Source: HXMU1420-2 sp040830545 (GTDB lineage Bacteria; Pseudomonadota; Alphaproteobacteria; Rhodobacterales; Rhodobacteraceae). Taken from it: DNA of 16,023 nt. Made by a program: the position numbers and the translations under genes. The notes under the pieces are model-generated. The model made no database searches, had not been told where the DNA came from, and worked only from the letters and a program-made list of their open reading frames with translations. The DNA is taken from positions 1-16,023 of the forward strand of contig JBFOMB010000189.1 of the NCBI GenBank assembly GCA_040830545.1, read 5' to 3'. Below are positions 7,726 through 13,728 of this stretch, in pieces (positions within the stretch are counted from its first letter, which is position 1; every line of letters begins with the position of its first letter).

Positions 7726-8034
7726 ATGGCCGTCTCGATGCAGGTGATCTATCCGATCACGGACGACACGACGTTTGACTATGATTACTACACCGGCACC
7801 CACATGGGGTTGGTGGGGCAGCATATGGGGGAACATATCCAGTCGACCGTTGTGACCAAGGGGGTTGCAGGCGGTCCGGATACTCCTCCGGGCATCTACG
7901 CGGTTGCCACCATGGTGTTTGCAGATCAGGACGCGATGAACGCCGCCATGGCCAATGCCGGGCCGGTGGTCGGGGACATCCCGAATTTTTACAACGCGCA
8001 ACCCACGATGTTGATCGGCGAGGTTATCGCGTAA
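7726..8034 (+). CDS. EthD family protein
   Basis: This 102-residue protein fits the EthD family, which has a dimeric alpha+beta barrel (ferredoxin-like) fold. It begins MAVSMQVIYP, carries a FDYDYYTGTHMGLVGQ block (about 17-32) with the His typical of the family, then KGVAGGPDTPPGIYAVATMVFADQDAMNAAM (about 45-75). EthD was named for an accessory protein in ethyl tert-butyl ether degradation, and many homologues have no known substrate, so I do not assign one. The ATG at 7726 has GGAGG seven bases before it. An in-frame GTG at 7687 lacks a ribosome site and is rejected. It is a single-gene unit: divergent from ETF-QO, with a strong terminator just downstream. Confidence 0.88.
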   Translation: MAVSMQVIYPITDDTTFDYDYYTGTHMGLVGQHMGEHIQSTVVTKGVAGGPDTPPGIYAVATMVFADQDAMNAAMANAGPVVGDIPNFYNAQPTMLIGEVIA

Positions 8035-8065
8035 GCGTGAGAGTACTGCTCTCGAACCCATCGTC

Positions 8066-8095
8066 GGGTGCCGCTATAGACGCGGCACCCTTTTT
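8066..8095 (+). terminator. Rho-independent terminator after the EthD gene
   Basis: A perfect nine-base-pair stem, GGGTGCCGC (8066-8074) with GCGGCACCC (8082-8090), closes a seven-base loop and is followed by TTTTT. A smaller GAGAG/CTCTC hairpin precedes it at about 8040-8054. It starts 32 bases after the EthD stop and ends just 21 bases before the next gene's ATG. Confidence 0.92.
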
Positions 8096-8116
8096 CATGT
8101 GCCGGACGCTTCTGCC

Positions 8117-8365
8117 ATGACTCGCCAAACACAACCGACCTTCCTGCAGCTTGCGACCGGGGATGGAACGCCCCGCAAGGCGTTTGTGACCGCGTTGGTG
8201 GTTGGAACGGTTCTGACGGTGATCAACCATGGTGACACGCTGTTGGCCGGGGCCGCGCCGCCACTGGGCAAGATCCTGTTGACCTATTGCGTGCCCTACT
8301 GCGTCACGACCTGGGGCGCGATTGGGGCCAAGCGGGCCGCGTGGAATAAGGCGAACCAGGTTTGA
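8117..8365 (+). CDS. nrtS: Small membrane protein resembling nitrate/nitrite transporter NrtS
   Basis: This is an 82-residue protein with two hydrophobic segments: AFVTALVVGTVLTVINHGDTLLAG at about 22-45 and ILLTYCVPYCVTTWGAIGA at about 53-71, followed by a basic tail. The INHGD motif (36-40) at the end of the first segment and the TYCVPYCVTTWG motif in the second match what I recall of the NrtS family, a small bispecific nitrate/nitrite transporter first described in a marine cyanobacterium. Transport would require oligomers. An in-frame GTG at 8099 would add six residues but abuts the T-run of the preceding terminator, so I prefer the ATG at 8117. No clear Shine-Dalgarno sequence or separate promoter is visible. 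It converges on soxR with a 50-base gap. No nitrate-assimilation genes are in the window, so the function rests on family resemblance. Confidence 0.72.
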   Translation: MTRQTQPTFLQLATGDGTPRKAFVTALVVGTVLTVINHGDTLLAGAAPPLGKILLTYCVPYCVTTWGAIGAKRAAWNKANQV

Positions 8366-8415
8366 GCGGTTGAAATTGCCTGTCGCCGCGCAGAGTTCCA
8401 AGTTCAGATCGTCGT

Positions 8416-8880
8416 CTACCCCTCTGTCGCTTCCGGCCTATCCCCCATCAAGTATCGGGGTCCGTGCCCCTTGGTTCCGGCGCGATCTTCAGGGTTATAT
8501 AGCTTGCATTTCGGTAGGCTGAGGCAGCCGCAGCCAATGCACCCGTCCAGATTATCCCGTAGCTTCTGCAAGGTTTCGATCCGGGCATCCAGCACGGTTC
8601 GAAACTCGGTTGCGATTGCGGTCCAGTCCCCCGCCGTTGGCGTTCGCCCCCCCGGCAGCTGATCCAGCAACGCCCGTATTTCCGGCAGCGAGAAGCCGAA
8701 TTGCTGGGCGATCATCACAAAGCTCAGCCGCCGCAAGTCTGCCCGTTCAAACCGCCGTTGCCCGCCCGAATTGCGCCAGGGTCGAATCAACCCCTGTGCC
8801 TCGTAATAGCGAATGGCTGACACGGCGAGCCCCGTGCGCCCGGCCAGTTCACCAATGCTGAGCCCGTCTTTGTACTTCAT
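8416..8880 (-). CDS. soxR: Redox-sensitive transcriptional activator SoxR
   Basis: SoxR is a MerR-family dimer whose 2Fe-2S cluster, when oxidised by redox-cycling compounds or superoxide, twists an overlong promoter spacer into an active form. The 154-residue protein has the MerR winged helix-turn-helix at the N-terminus (LSIGELAGRTGLAVSAIRYYEAQGLI at about 7-32), the dimerisation helix at about 85-112, and the diagnostic cluster motif CIGCGCLSLPKC with cysteines at 114, 117, 119 and 125. After that comes the family signature NPEDRAGTKGHGPRYL. The start ATG (8878-8880) is preceded by AAGGA ten bases upstream. The gene is divergent from the VOC gene, and a sox box lies between the two starts, so autoregulation plus activation of the neighbour is likely. 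No soxS-like gene is present. Confidence 0.96.
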   Translation of the reverse strand: MKYKDGLSIGELAGRTGLAVSAIRYYEAQGLIRPWRNSGGQRRFERADLRRLSFVMIAQQFGFSLPEIRALLDQLPGGRTPTAGDWTAIATEFRTVLDARIETLQKLRDNLDGCIGCGCLSLPKCKLYNPEDRAGTKGHGPRYLMGDRPEATEG

Positions 8881-8893
8881 CGCAATAAAATCC

Positions 8894-8924
8894 TTGACCT
8901 AAAGTTAAGTTTAGGTCGCATCGT
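8894..8924 (+). promoter_or_regulatory. SoxR-type promoter with sox box, reading toward the VOC gene
   Basis: TTGACC (8894-8899) and CATCGT (8919-8924) are separated by 19 bases, the abnormal spacing of SoxR/MerR-controlled promoters. Inside lies CCTAAAGTTAAGTTTAGG (8898-8915), which agrees with the classical E. coli sox box CCTCAAGTTAACTTGAGG at 15 of 18 positions. The dyad extends to GACCTAAA/TTTAGGTC (8896-8917). The element sits 27 bases before the VOC start codon and 14 bases before soxR's, so SoxR bound here could also regulate its own gene. Confidence 0.88.
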
Positions 8925-8950
8925 GGGCTTACACAAGCAAGGAGATCACC

Positions 8951-9334
8951 ATGCCCGCGCAACTGGAACACGTGAATTACACCGTAAAGGACGCCAAGAA
9001 GACAGCAGCCTGGCTGTGCGACCTGTTTGGATGGCATGTCCGCTGGGAAGGCGGCGCGATGAACGGTCAGGGCTATACGATGCACGTCGGTACCGACGAT
9101 CAGTACGTTGCGATCTATCAGCCCTCGGAAATCGCCGAGAACCCCACGTCGAACTATGTCACGGCGGGTGGGCTGAACCACATTGCGGTCGTCGTCGATG
9201 ACATTGACGGGATGGAACAGAAAATCCTCGCCGCCGGGTTCAAAACCGGCAATCACGGCGACTATGAACCGGGGCGCAGGTTCTATTTCCACGATGATGA
9301 CAACATCGAATACGAGGTTGTGCAATACGCCTGA
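8951..9334 (+). CDS. VOC family protein (glyoxalase/bleomycin resistance/dioxygenase fold)
   Basis: This 127-residue single-unit VOC protein has two beta-alpha-beta-beta-beta modules: LEHVNYTVKDAKKTAAWLCDLFGW (5-28) and LNHIAVVVDDIDGMEQKILAAGF (75-97). Candidate metal ligands are H7, H77 and E122 in IEYEVVQY, with the fourth position less certain (a Gln/Glu near 57-63). The family includes glyoxalase I, dioxygenases and drug-binding resistance proteins, and the sequence alone does not choose between them. The ATG at 8951 follows AAGGAG with six bases between. The gene is divergent from soxR behind a near-consensus sox box, so I infer it detoxifies a product of redox-cycling stress or binds a redox-active drug. 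Confidence 0.9.
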   Translation: MPAQLEHVNYTVKDAKKTAAWLCDLFGWHVRWEGGAMNGQGYTMHVGTDDQYVAIYQPSEIAENPTSNYVTAGGLNHIAVVVDDIDGMEQKILAAGFKTGNHGDYEPGRRFYFHDDDNIEYEVVQYA

Positions 9335-9340
9335 CCCTTG

Positions 9341-9366
9341 GATGGCGGACGCGGATGTCCGCCATC
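9341..9366 (+). terminator. Hairpin, probable terminator of the VOC gene
   Basis: A perfect ten-base-pair stem, GATGGCGGAC (9341-9350) with GTCCGCCATC (9357-9366), closes a six-base loop seven bases after the VOC stop. No T-run follows (TAAGCTTGCTTCCC), so it may act poorly alone or as a 3'-end stabiliser. Confidence 0.6.
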
Positions 9367-9408
9367 TAAGCTTGCTTCCCGTATCGCTTTCGTTCAGGTA
9401 GAGTCAGA

Positions 9409-9445
9409 TTGACAAAGACTTGAACACCGCCCGCTTCGGCGGGCG
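9409..9445 (+). promoter_or_regulatory. greA leader: consensus -35-like TTGACA followed by a UUCG-capped stem-loop
   Basis: TTGACA lies at 9409-9414. At 9428-9445 there is a seven-base-pair stem, CGCCCGC and GCGGGCG, capped by TTCG, forming the exceptionally stable C(UUCG)G loop. The stem ends 23 bases before the greA ATG. A -10 spaced normally from TTGACA would fall inside the stem and matches poorly, so the true promoter is uncertain. No T-run follows the stem on either strand, which argues against a simple terminator and for a structured 5' leader. Confidence 0.45.
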
Positions 9446-9468
9446 ATCCGACGCTGGACGCATTGCCC

Positions 9469-9939
9469 ATGGACAAAATCCCGATGACCCCGGCCGGTCA
9501 CGCCGCGCTGGAAACGGAACTGAAACACCTGAAATCCGAGGAACGCCCGGCGATTATCCGTGCGATTGCCGAGGCGCGCGAACATGGCGACCTGTCGGAA
9601 AACGCCGAGTATCACTCGGCCCGGGAAAAACAGTCTTTCATCGAAGGCCGGATCAAGGAACTGGAGGGGGTTCTGTCCCTGTCTGACGTGATCGACCCGG
9701 CCAAGCTGTCGGGGTCGATCAAGTTCGGGGCGAAGGTCACGCTGGTGGACGAAGACACCGACGAAGAAAAGACCTGGCAGATCGTGGGCGAGCATGAGGC
9801 GGACATCGAAAACGGGCTGCTGAACATCAAATCGCCGATTGCCCGCGCCCTGATCGGCAAGGATGAAGGGGACAGCGTCGAGGTCCGCACTCCGGGCGGC
9901 GAGCGGTCCTATGAGGTTCTGAAAATCGTCTATTCGTAA
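9469..9939 (+). CDS. greA: Transcription elongation factor GreA
   Basis: GreA enters the secondary channel of RNA polymerase and stimulates cleavage of backtracked transcripts. The 156-residue length is normal. The N-terminal coiled coil (KIPMTPAGHAALETELKHL onward) carries the acidic tip REHGDLSENAEYHSAREKQ at about 36-54, where the D and E of GDLSENAEY coordinate the catalytic magnesium. The C-terminal FKBP-like domain ends SPIARALIGKDEGDSVEVRTPGG and YEVLKIVYS. I chose the ATG at 9469, which gives the conserved MDKIPMT start. A TTG six bases earlier is possible because GGA at 9456-9458 is better spaced for it. It begins a likely two-gene unit with the membrane protein nine bases downstream. 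Confidence 0.97.
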   Translation: MDKIPMTPAGHAALETELKHLKSEERPAIIRAIAEAREHGDLSENAEYHSAREKQSFIEGRIKELEGVLSLSDVIDPAKLSGSIKFGAKVTLVDEDTDEEKTWQIVGEHEADIENGLLNIKSPIARALIGKDEGDSVEVRTPGGERSYEVLKIVYS

Positions 9940-9948
9940 CGGCACGCG

Positions 9949-10974
9949 ATGACCGACAGCCCCCAGGAAACCGACGCTGCACATCCAACCCCCTTGGGCA
10001 TCTACGATCGCCCGAGGCGGCCCAACGTGACCGGGATTGAGATTGCGGCGGCTGTACTGACGCTGGTGTGGCTGGGTCTGTCGGTTGGACTGTTCGTGCT
10101 GATGCCGGACTATGCGGACGAAAACTTTGACGGGTTGCGGTTTGTTGGCACGATGCTGGCGATCTTCATGCCGGTGGCGATGATCTGGGTCGCAGCAACA
10201 GCGGCACGCTCCAGCCGGGTGATCCGCGAAGAAAGCCAGCGGTTGCAGACGGCAATTGACGCGATCCGGCACGCTTACGTGGCGCAGTCCCAGCGCGCGG
10301 TGGTGACACAGGCGCCGTCGGTGACAAAAAAGCTGGACGAAATTGCCGAAGCCACGCGCAAAACGGAAACCGCGCTGGCCACGTTCCAGACGCGCCGCGA
10401 TCAGACCCGCCCACGCCCGGCGACAGACACAGAAGATCAGCAACCCACGGCAGAGGGTCAGGGTAGGTTGGAACTGGGCACACCCGCCGAGGAACTGTCG
10501 CCACCCGTCTCGCACGAGGACCTGATCCGCGCCCTGCATTTCCCGGAAACGGTGGAGGACGAGGCCGGGTTTGCCGCGCTGCGCCGCGCGTTGAAGGACC
10601 GTCGCACCGCGCAGCTGATCAATGCCGCGCAGGATGTGCTGACCCTGCTCAGCCAGGACGGCATCTATATGGACGACCTGCGCCCGGATCTCGCCCGCCC
10701 GGAAATCTGGCGCAGCTTTGCCGCTGGGACACGGGGCCGGTCCGTGGCCGCATTGGGCGGCGTTCGCGACCGGTCCTCGCTGGCGCTGACGGCCACGCGC
10801 ATGAAACAAGACCCGATCTTCCGCGACGCCGCGCATCATTTCCTGCGCAAGTTTGATGGCATGCTGCTGGACTTCGAGCCCGAAGCGAGCGATGCGGAAC
10901 TCACCGCGCTCAGCGACACCAGAACCGCCCGCGCCTTCATGTTGCTTGGCCGGGTGACAGGGACGTTTAGTTAG
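9949..10974 (+). CDS. Conserved two-TM membrane protein of unknown function, downstream of greA
   Basis: I do not recognise a named domain in this 341-residue protein. It has a short proline-rich N-terminus, two membrane helices (about 30-52 and 65-85), a helical, probably coiled-coil stretch at about 88-150 (VIREESQRLQTAIDAIRHAY, then KKLDEIAEATRKTETALATF), a disordered proline- and glutamate-rich linker (about 150-188), and a folded soluble domain from about 188 to the end. That domain is rich in helices and ends SDTRTARAFMLLGRVTGTF. The layout suggests a membrane-anchored cytoplasmic domain. It lies nine bases after greA on the same strand with no terminator between, so it is probably co-transcribed. 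Base composition matches its neighbours. I recall similar genes next to greA in other Rhodobacteraceae. Confidence 0.8.
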   Translation: MTDSPQETDAAHPTPLGIYDRPRRPNVTGIEIAAAVLTLVWLGLSVGLFVLMPDYADENFDGLRFVGTMLAIFMPVAMIWVAATAARSSRVIREESQRLQTAIDAIRHAYVAQSQRAVVTQAPSVTKKLDEIAEATRKTETALATFQTRRDQTRPRPATDTEDQQPTAEGQGRLELGTPAEELSPPVSHEDLIRALHFPETVEDEAGFAALRRALKDRRTAQLINAAQDVLTLLSQDGIYMDDLRPDLARPEIWRSFAAGTRGRSVAALGGVRDRSSLALTATRMKQDPIFRDAAHHFLRKFDGMLLDFEPEASDAELTALSDTRTARAFMLLGRVTGTFS

Positions 10975-11069
10975 AGCATTCGATTTGGTGGCTGTTTGTC
11001 GCGAAGCGTGCCGTATGCGCTGGGCAGCCAAGGCACGGGCTGCTCGACAATGGCATTCTGGCGTTGGGA

Positions 11070-11144
<75 letters not shown>

Positions 11145-11227
11145 ATCGTGCGCGGGTCTGTAATTGCAATCTTCGGACAGCGCAAGCGTAATCTGGACGC
11201 AAATCCGCGCCTGCGTTAGAAGAGGCC

Positions 11228-11398
11228 ATGGCAGGCAAATCAGAAGCAGACGCAGCCGGGTCAAAGGGTGGCAAAAACACGCCCACACGGGAAGACAGGC
11301 TAAAAAGCGCATTGAAAGCAAACCTCGCTCGTCGCAAGGCGCAGGCGCGGGTGCGCTCGGCTTCCAATCAAAACAAAACAGGCGAAAACGAGGACTAG
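11228..11398 (+). CDS. Small basic, disordered protein (56 aa) preceding murA
   Basis: The frame from ATG 11228 to TAG 11396-11398 encodes 56 residues starting MAGKSEADAAGSKGG. It is very rich in Lys, Arg, Ala and Asn and has no membrane segment. The middle part, TPTREDRLKSALKANLARRKAQAR (about 18-41), looks like an amphipathic basic helix flanked by disordered ends, and I recall similar short proteins before murA in other Rhodobacteraceae. No function is known to me. A contact with nucleic acid or the ribosome is only suggested by charge. A purine-rich AGAAGAGG precedes the ATG closely. The stop lies five bases before the murA start, which fits translational coupling. It is a separate gene and not an N-terminal extension: it is read one frame off from murA. 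Confidence 0.72.
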   Translation: MAGKSEADAAGSKGGKNTPTREDRLKSALKANLARRKAQARVRSASNQNKTGENED

Positions 11399-11403
11399 AG
11401 CAG

Positions 11404-12669
11404 ATGGACAAGATTGTTGTGACCGGAAACGGTGCGCTGAGCGGGCAGGTCCCGATCGCGGGGGCCAAGAATGCCTGTCTGACGCTGATGCCGGCAACCT
11501 TGCTGAGCGATGAGCCGCTGACGCTGACCAATGCGCCGCGCCTGAGCGACATCAAGACGATGCAGACCCTGCTGGAATCGCTGGGGGCCGAGGCCAAGTT
11601 GCTGCAGGACGGCAAGGTCATCGCGCTGGCGAGCCACAATGTTCACAACCTGACGGCGCATTATGACATCGTTCGCAAGATGCGGGCCTCGATCCTGGTA
11701 CTGGGTCCGCTGTTGGCGCGGCATGGGCATGCGGTGGTCTCGCTGCCCGGTGGCTGTGCGATTGGGGCACGGCCCGTTGATCTGCACCTGCGCGCGCTGG
11801 AGGCGATGGGGGCCGAGCTGGAGCTGCGGGAAGGATACGTTCATGCAAGCGCGCCAAATGGGCTGAAAGGGGGGCGGTTCACCTTCCCGTCCGTGTCGGT
11901 CGGCGCGACTGAAAACGCGCTTATGGCTGCGACCTTGGCCAAGGGGACAACAGTTCTGGAAAATGTCGCGCGCGAGCCCGAGATCACGGATCTGGCCCGT
12001 TGCCTGCGCAAGATGGGTGCTCAGATCGAAGGTGAAGGCACCTCGACCCTGACCATCCAGGGGGTCGACCGCCTGCATGGGGCGACTCATCCCGTTGTGG
12101 TGGATCGGATCGAACTGGGCACCTACATGCTGGCGCCGGCAGTGTGCGGGGGCGAGATCGAGCTGCTGGGCGGGAAGCGTGAGTTGATCGGGGCCTTTGT
12201 CGAAAAGCTGGATGAAGCAGGGATCGAGGTCACGGATACCGACAAGGGCCTGAGCGTGAAGCGGCGCAGCAATGTGGTGCATGCGGTGAACGTGAAGACC
12301 GAGCCGTTTCCGGGTTTCCCCACCGACCTGCAGGCGCAGATGATGGCGGTCCTGTGCACGGCCGAGGGAGAAAGCACCCTGGAAGAAACGATTTTCGAAA
12401 ATCGTTTCATGCACGCGCCGGAATTGATGCGGATGGGTGCGCAGATCGACGTTCAGGGCGGCACGGCCAAGGTGACGGGCACCCCGCGTCTGAAGGGTGC
12501 GCCGGTGATGGCAACGGACCTGCGTGCATCGGTGTCACTGATCCTGGCGGGGCTGGCCGCTGAAGGGGATACAATCGTCAATCGGGTCTATCATCTGGAT
12601 CGCGGCTATGAGAGCGTTGAACAGAAGCTTGGCGCAATCGGGGCCAAGATCGAACGCATCAGCGAATAG
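11404..12669 (+). CDS. murA: UDP-N-acetylglucosamine 1-carboxyvinyltransferase MurA
   Basis: MurA transfers enolpyruvate from PEP to UDP-GlcNAc, the first committed step of peptidoglycan precursor synthesis in the cytosol, and is the fosfomycin target. The 421-residue protein shows the two inverse alpha/beta domains of the EPSP synthase fold. K22-N23 in AGAKNACL and the active-site loop PGGCAIGARPVDLHL, with C118 in the fosfomycin-reactive cysteine position, are intact, so the enzyme is predicted to be drug-sensitive. FPGFPTDLQAQMMAVL, HAPELMRMGAQI and DLRASVSLILAGLAA in the second half are family hallmarks. The ATG at 11404 gives MDKIVVTG as in orthologues. The frame is open further upstream, but that part overlaps the 56-residue gene. 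It leads the run of six plus-strand genes that follow. Confidence 0.97.
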   Translation: MDKIVVTGNGALSGQVPIAGAKNACLTLMPATLLSDEPLTLTNAPRLSDIKTMQTLLESLGAEAKLLQDGKVIALASHNVHNLTAHYDIVRKMRASILVLGPLLARHGHAVVSLPGGCAIGARPVDLHLRALEAMGAELELREGYVHASAPNGLKGGRFTFPSVSVGATENALMAATLAKGTTVLENVAREPEITDLARCLRKMGAQIEGEGTSTLTIQGVDRLHGATHPVVVDRIELGTYMLAPAVCGGEIELLGGKRELIGAFVEKLDEAGIEVTDTDKGLSVKRRSNVVHAVNVKTEPFPGFPTDLQAQMMAVLCTAEGESTLEETIFENRFMHAPELMRMGAQIDVQGGTAKVTGTPRLKGAPVMATDLRASVSLILAGLAAEGDTIVNRVYHLDRGYESVEQKLGAIGAKIERISE

Positions 12670-12680
12670 GTGGGATTCAG

Positions 12681-13151
12681 TTGAGCGAAGACGCACGGTT
12701 CGAAGACGGGCGGGAAGCGCCCTTAAACCTCGGCGCGTTGGACGGCGGGGATTTGGAGGTGATTTCGTCCCTGGTGCAGGACGCGGTGTTTCCGATCACC
12801 GAGATGCAGTTTTATCGCAGCGAACGGCAGTTTGCCGTTCTGCTGAACCGGCTGCGGTGGGAAGATGACCACAAGGACCGGCATGGGGTGGAACGGGTGC
12901 AGTCGGTGTTGGTTGTATCCAACGTCATGTCCGTCGCCAGCCAAGGCATCGACCGGTCGGAAAAGGACATGGTGCTGTCCGTACTTTCGCTCTCGTTTGA
13001 ACCGGGGGAGGATGCCATGGGCGACGTGCTGGTGACTTTGGCCGGAGACGGGGCAATCCGTCTGTCGGTGGAGGCGCTGGAAGTTCAGCTGCGCGATGTG
13101 ACCAGACCGTATCGCGCACCGTCGCGGCAGTTGCCCGACCACGGGGAATGA
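12681..13151 (+). CDS. DUF2948 family protein
   Basis: This 156-residue soluble protein matches the alphaproteobacterial DUF2948 family, with conserved blocks LNLGALDGGDLEVISSLVQDAVFPITEMQF (about 15-44), RFxLLLNRxRWED-type (about 50-62), RVQSVLVVSNVMSVASQGIDRSEKDMVLSVLSLSFEPGED (about 72-111) and the ending LTLAGDGAIRLSVEALEVQLRDVTRPYRAPS. No function is established for the family. The start is TTG at 12681, supported by AGGTGGGA a few bases upstream and by agreement with the family's N-terminus. It lies eleven bases after murA, and its stop overlaps the next start (ATGA), so it is part of the murA-hisD operon. Confidence 0.9.
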   Translation: MSEDARFEDGREAPLNLGALDGGDLEVISSLVQDAVFPITEMQFYRSERQFAVLLNRLRWEDDHKDRHGVERVQSVLVVSNVMSVASQGIDRSEKDMVLSVLSLSFEPGEDAMGDVLVTLAGDGAIRLSVEALEVQLRDVTRPYRAPSRQLPDHGE

Positions 13152-13660
13152 CCCTGTCCGTCCGGGCGTTGTCGCCCGACGATCAGGAACAGTGGCGTGC
13201 GGTTCGGCTGGAGGCTCTGGAATCCGAACCGGCGGCCTTCCTGACCACGGCGGCAGAGCAAAGAGCCCGCAGCACGGAGGAAGATCGCGCGCAACTGGCA
13301 CATGGCAATTGGCGCGGGCTGTTTCGGTATGCGGATCTGATCGGTCTGGCGGCCTTGATCCCCATGCCGCGCGCCGCCTGCCAGCATCGAATGGAGGTTG
13401 GGGCCGTTTATGTGTCCGCGGACCATCGCGGGGGCGGCGTTGCGCAATTCTTGCTGGATGCGCTGGTGGAAGAGGCGCGCGACCGGGGAGCGTTGCAATT
13501 GGAACTGTTTGTTGCGGATGTGAACCCGCGCGCCATCCGGTTTTACGAGCGCAATGGATTTGTCCGTTGCGGGTCTGTCCCGCGTGCCGTGTCGCTGAAC
13601 GGGCAATATGTAGACGACTTTTTCTACGTCCGTTTTCTGGATCGTCCTGCGGGGAGCTAG
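13148..13660 (+). CDS. GNAT family N-acetyltransferase
   Basis: This 170-residue GNAT protein has the N-terminal VRALSPDDQEQWRAVRLEALESEPAAF (5-31). The acetyl-CoA-binding motif A is VGAVYVSADHRGGGVAQFLLDALVEEA (about 84-110, pyrophosphate loop DHRGGGVA), and motif B is NPRAIRFYERNGFV (about 125-138). Substrate cannot be told from sequence. Members of this type acetylate small amines, antibiotics or protein N-termini. It overlaps the DUF2948 stop by four bases, so translation is coupled. Unlike its flanking genes I do not recall it as a constant member of this gene order, so it may be a lineage insertion into the murA-hisD run. Base composition is not noticeably different. Confidence 0.88.
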   Translation: MTLSVRALSPDDQEQWRAVRLEALESEPAAFLTTAAEQRARSTEEDRAQLAHGNWRGLFRYADLIGLAALIPMPRAACQHRMEVGAVYVSADHRGGGVAQFLLDALVEEARDRGALQLELFVADVNPRAIRFYERNGFVRCGSVPRAVSLNGQYVDDFFYVRFLDRPAGS

Positions 13661-13728
13661 GCAGCGACAGGACGCGCGCTTGCCGCCCGTCGATTGCCGA
13701 ACTATCACCCGCGACGAAGGAGAGCCCG

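Noticed and set aside
10975..11069. A possible hairpin with arms CGTGCC/GGCACG and an inner GCTG/CAGC stem between the membrane protein gene and the tRNA
   Set aside because: The outer stem is short, the loop is large, and no T-run follows on either strand, so it is not convincing as a terminator or RNA.
13192..13728. A 179-codon in-frame N-terminal extension of hisD
   Set aside because: It overlaps the GNAT gene in another frame and lacks similarity to HisD. A strong AAGGAG and the conserved HisD start occur at 13729.
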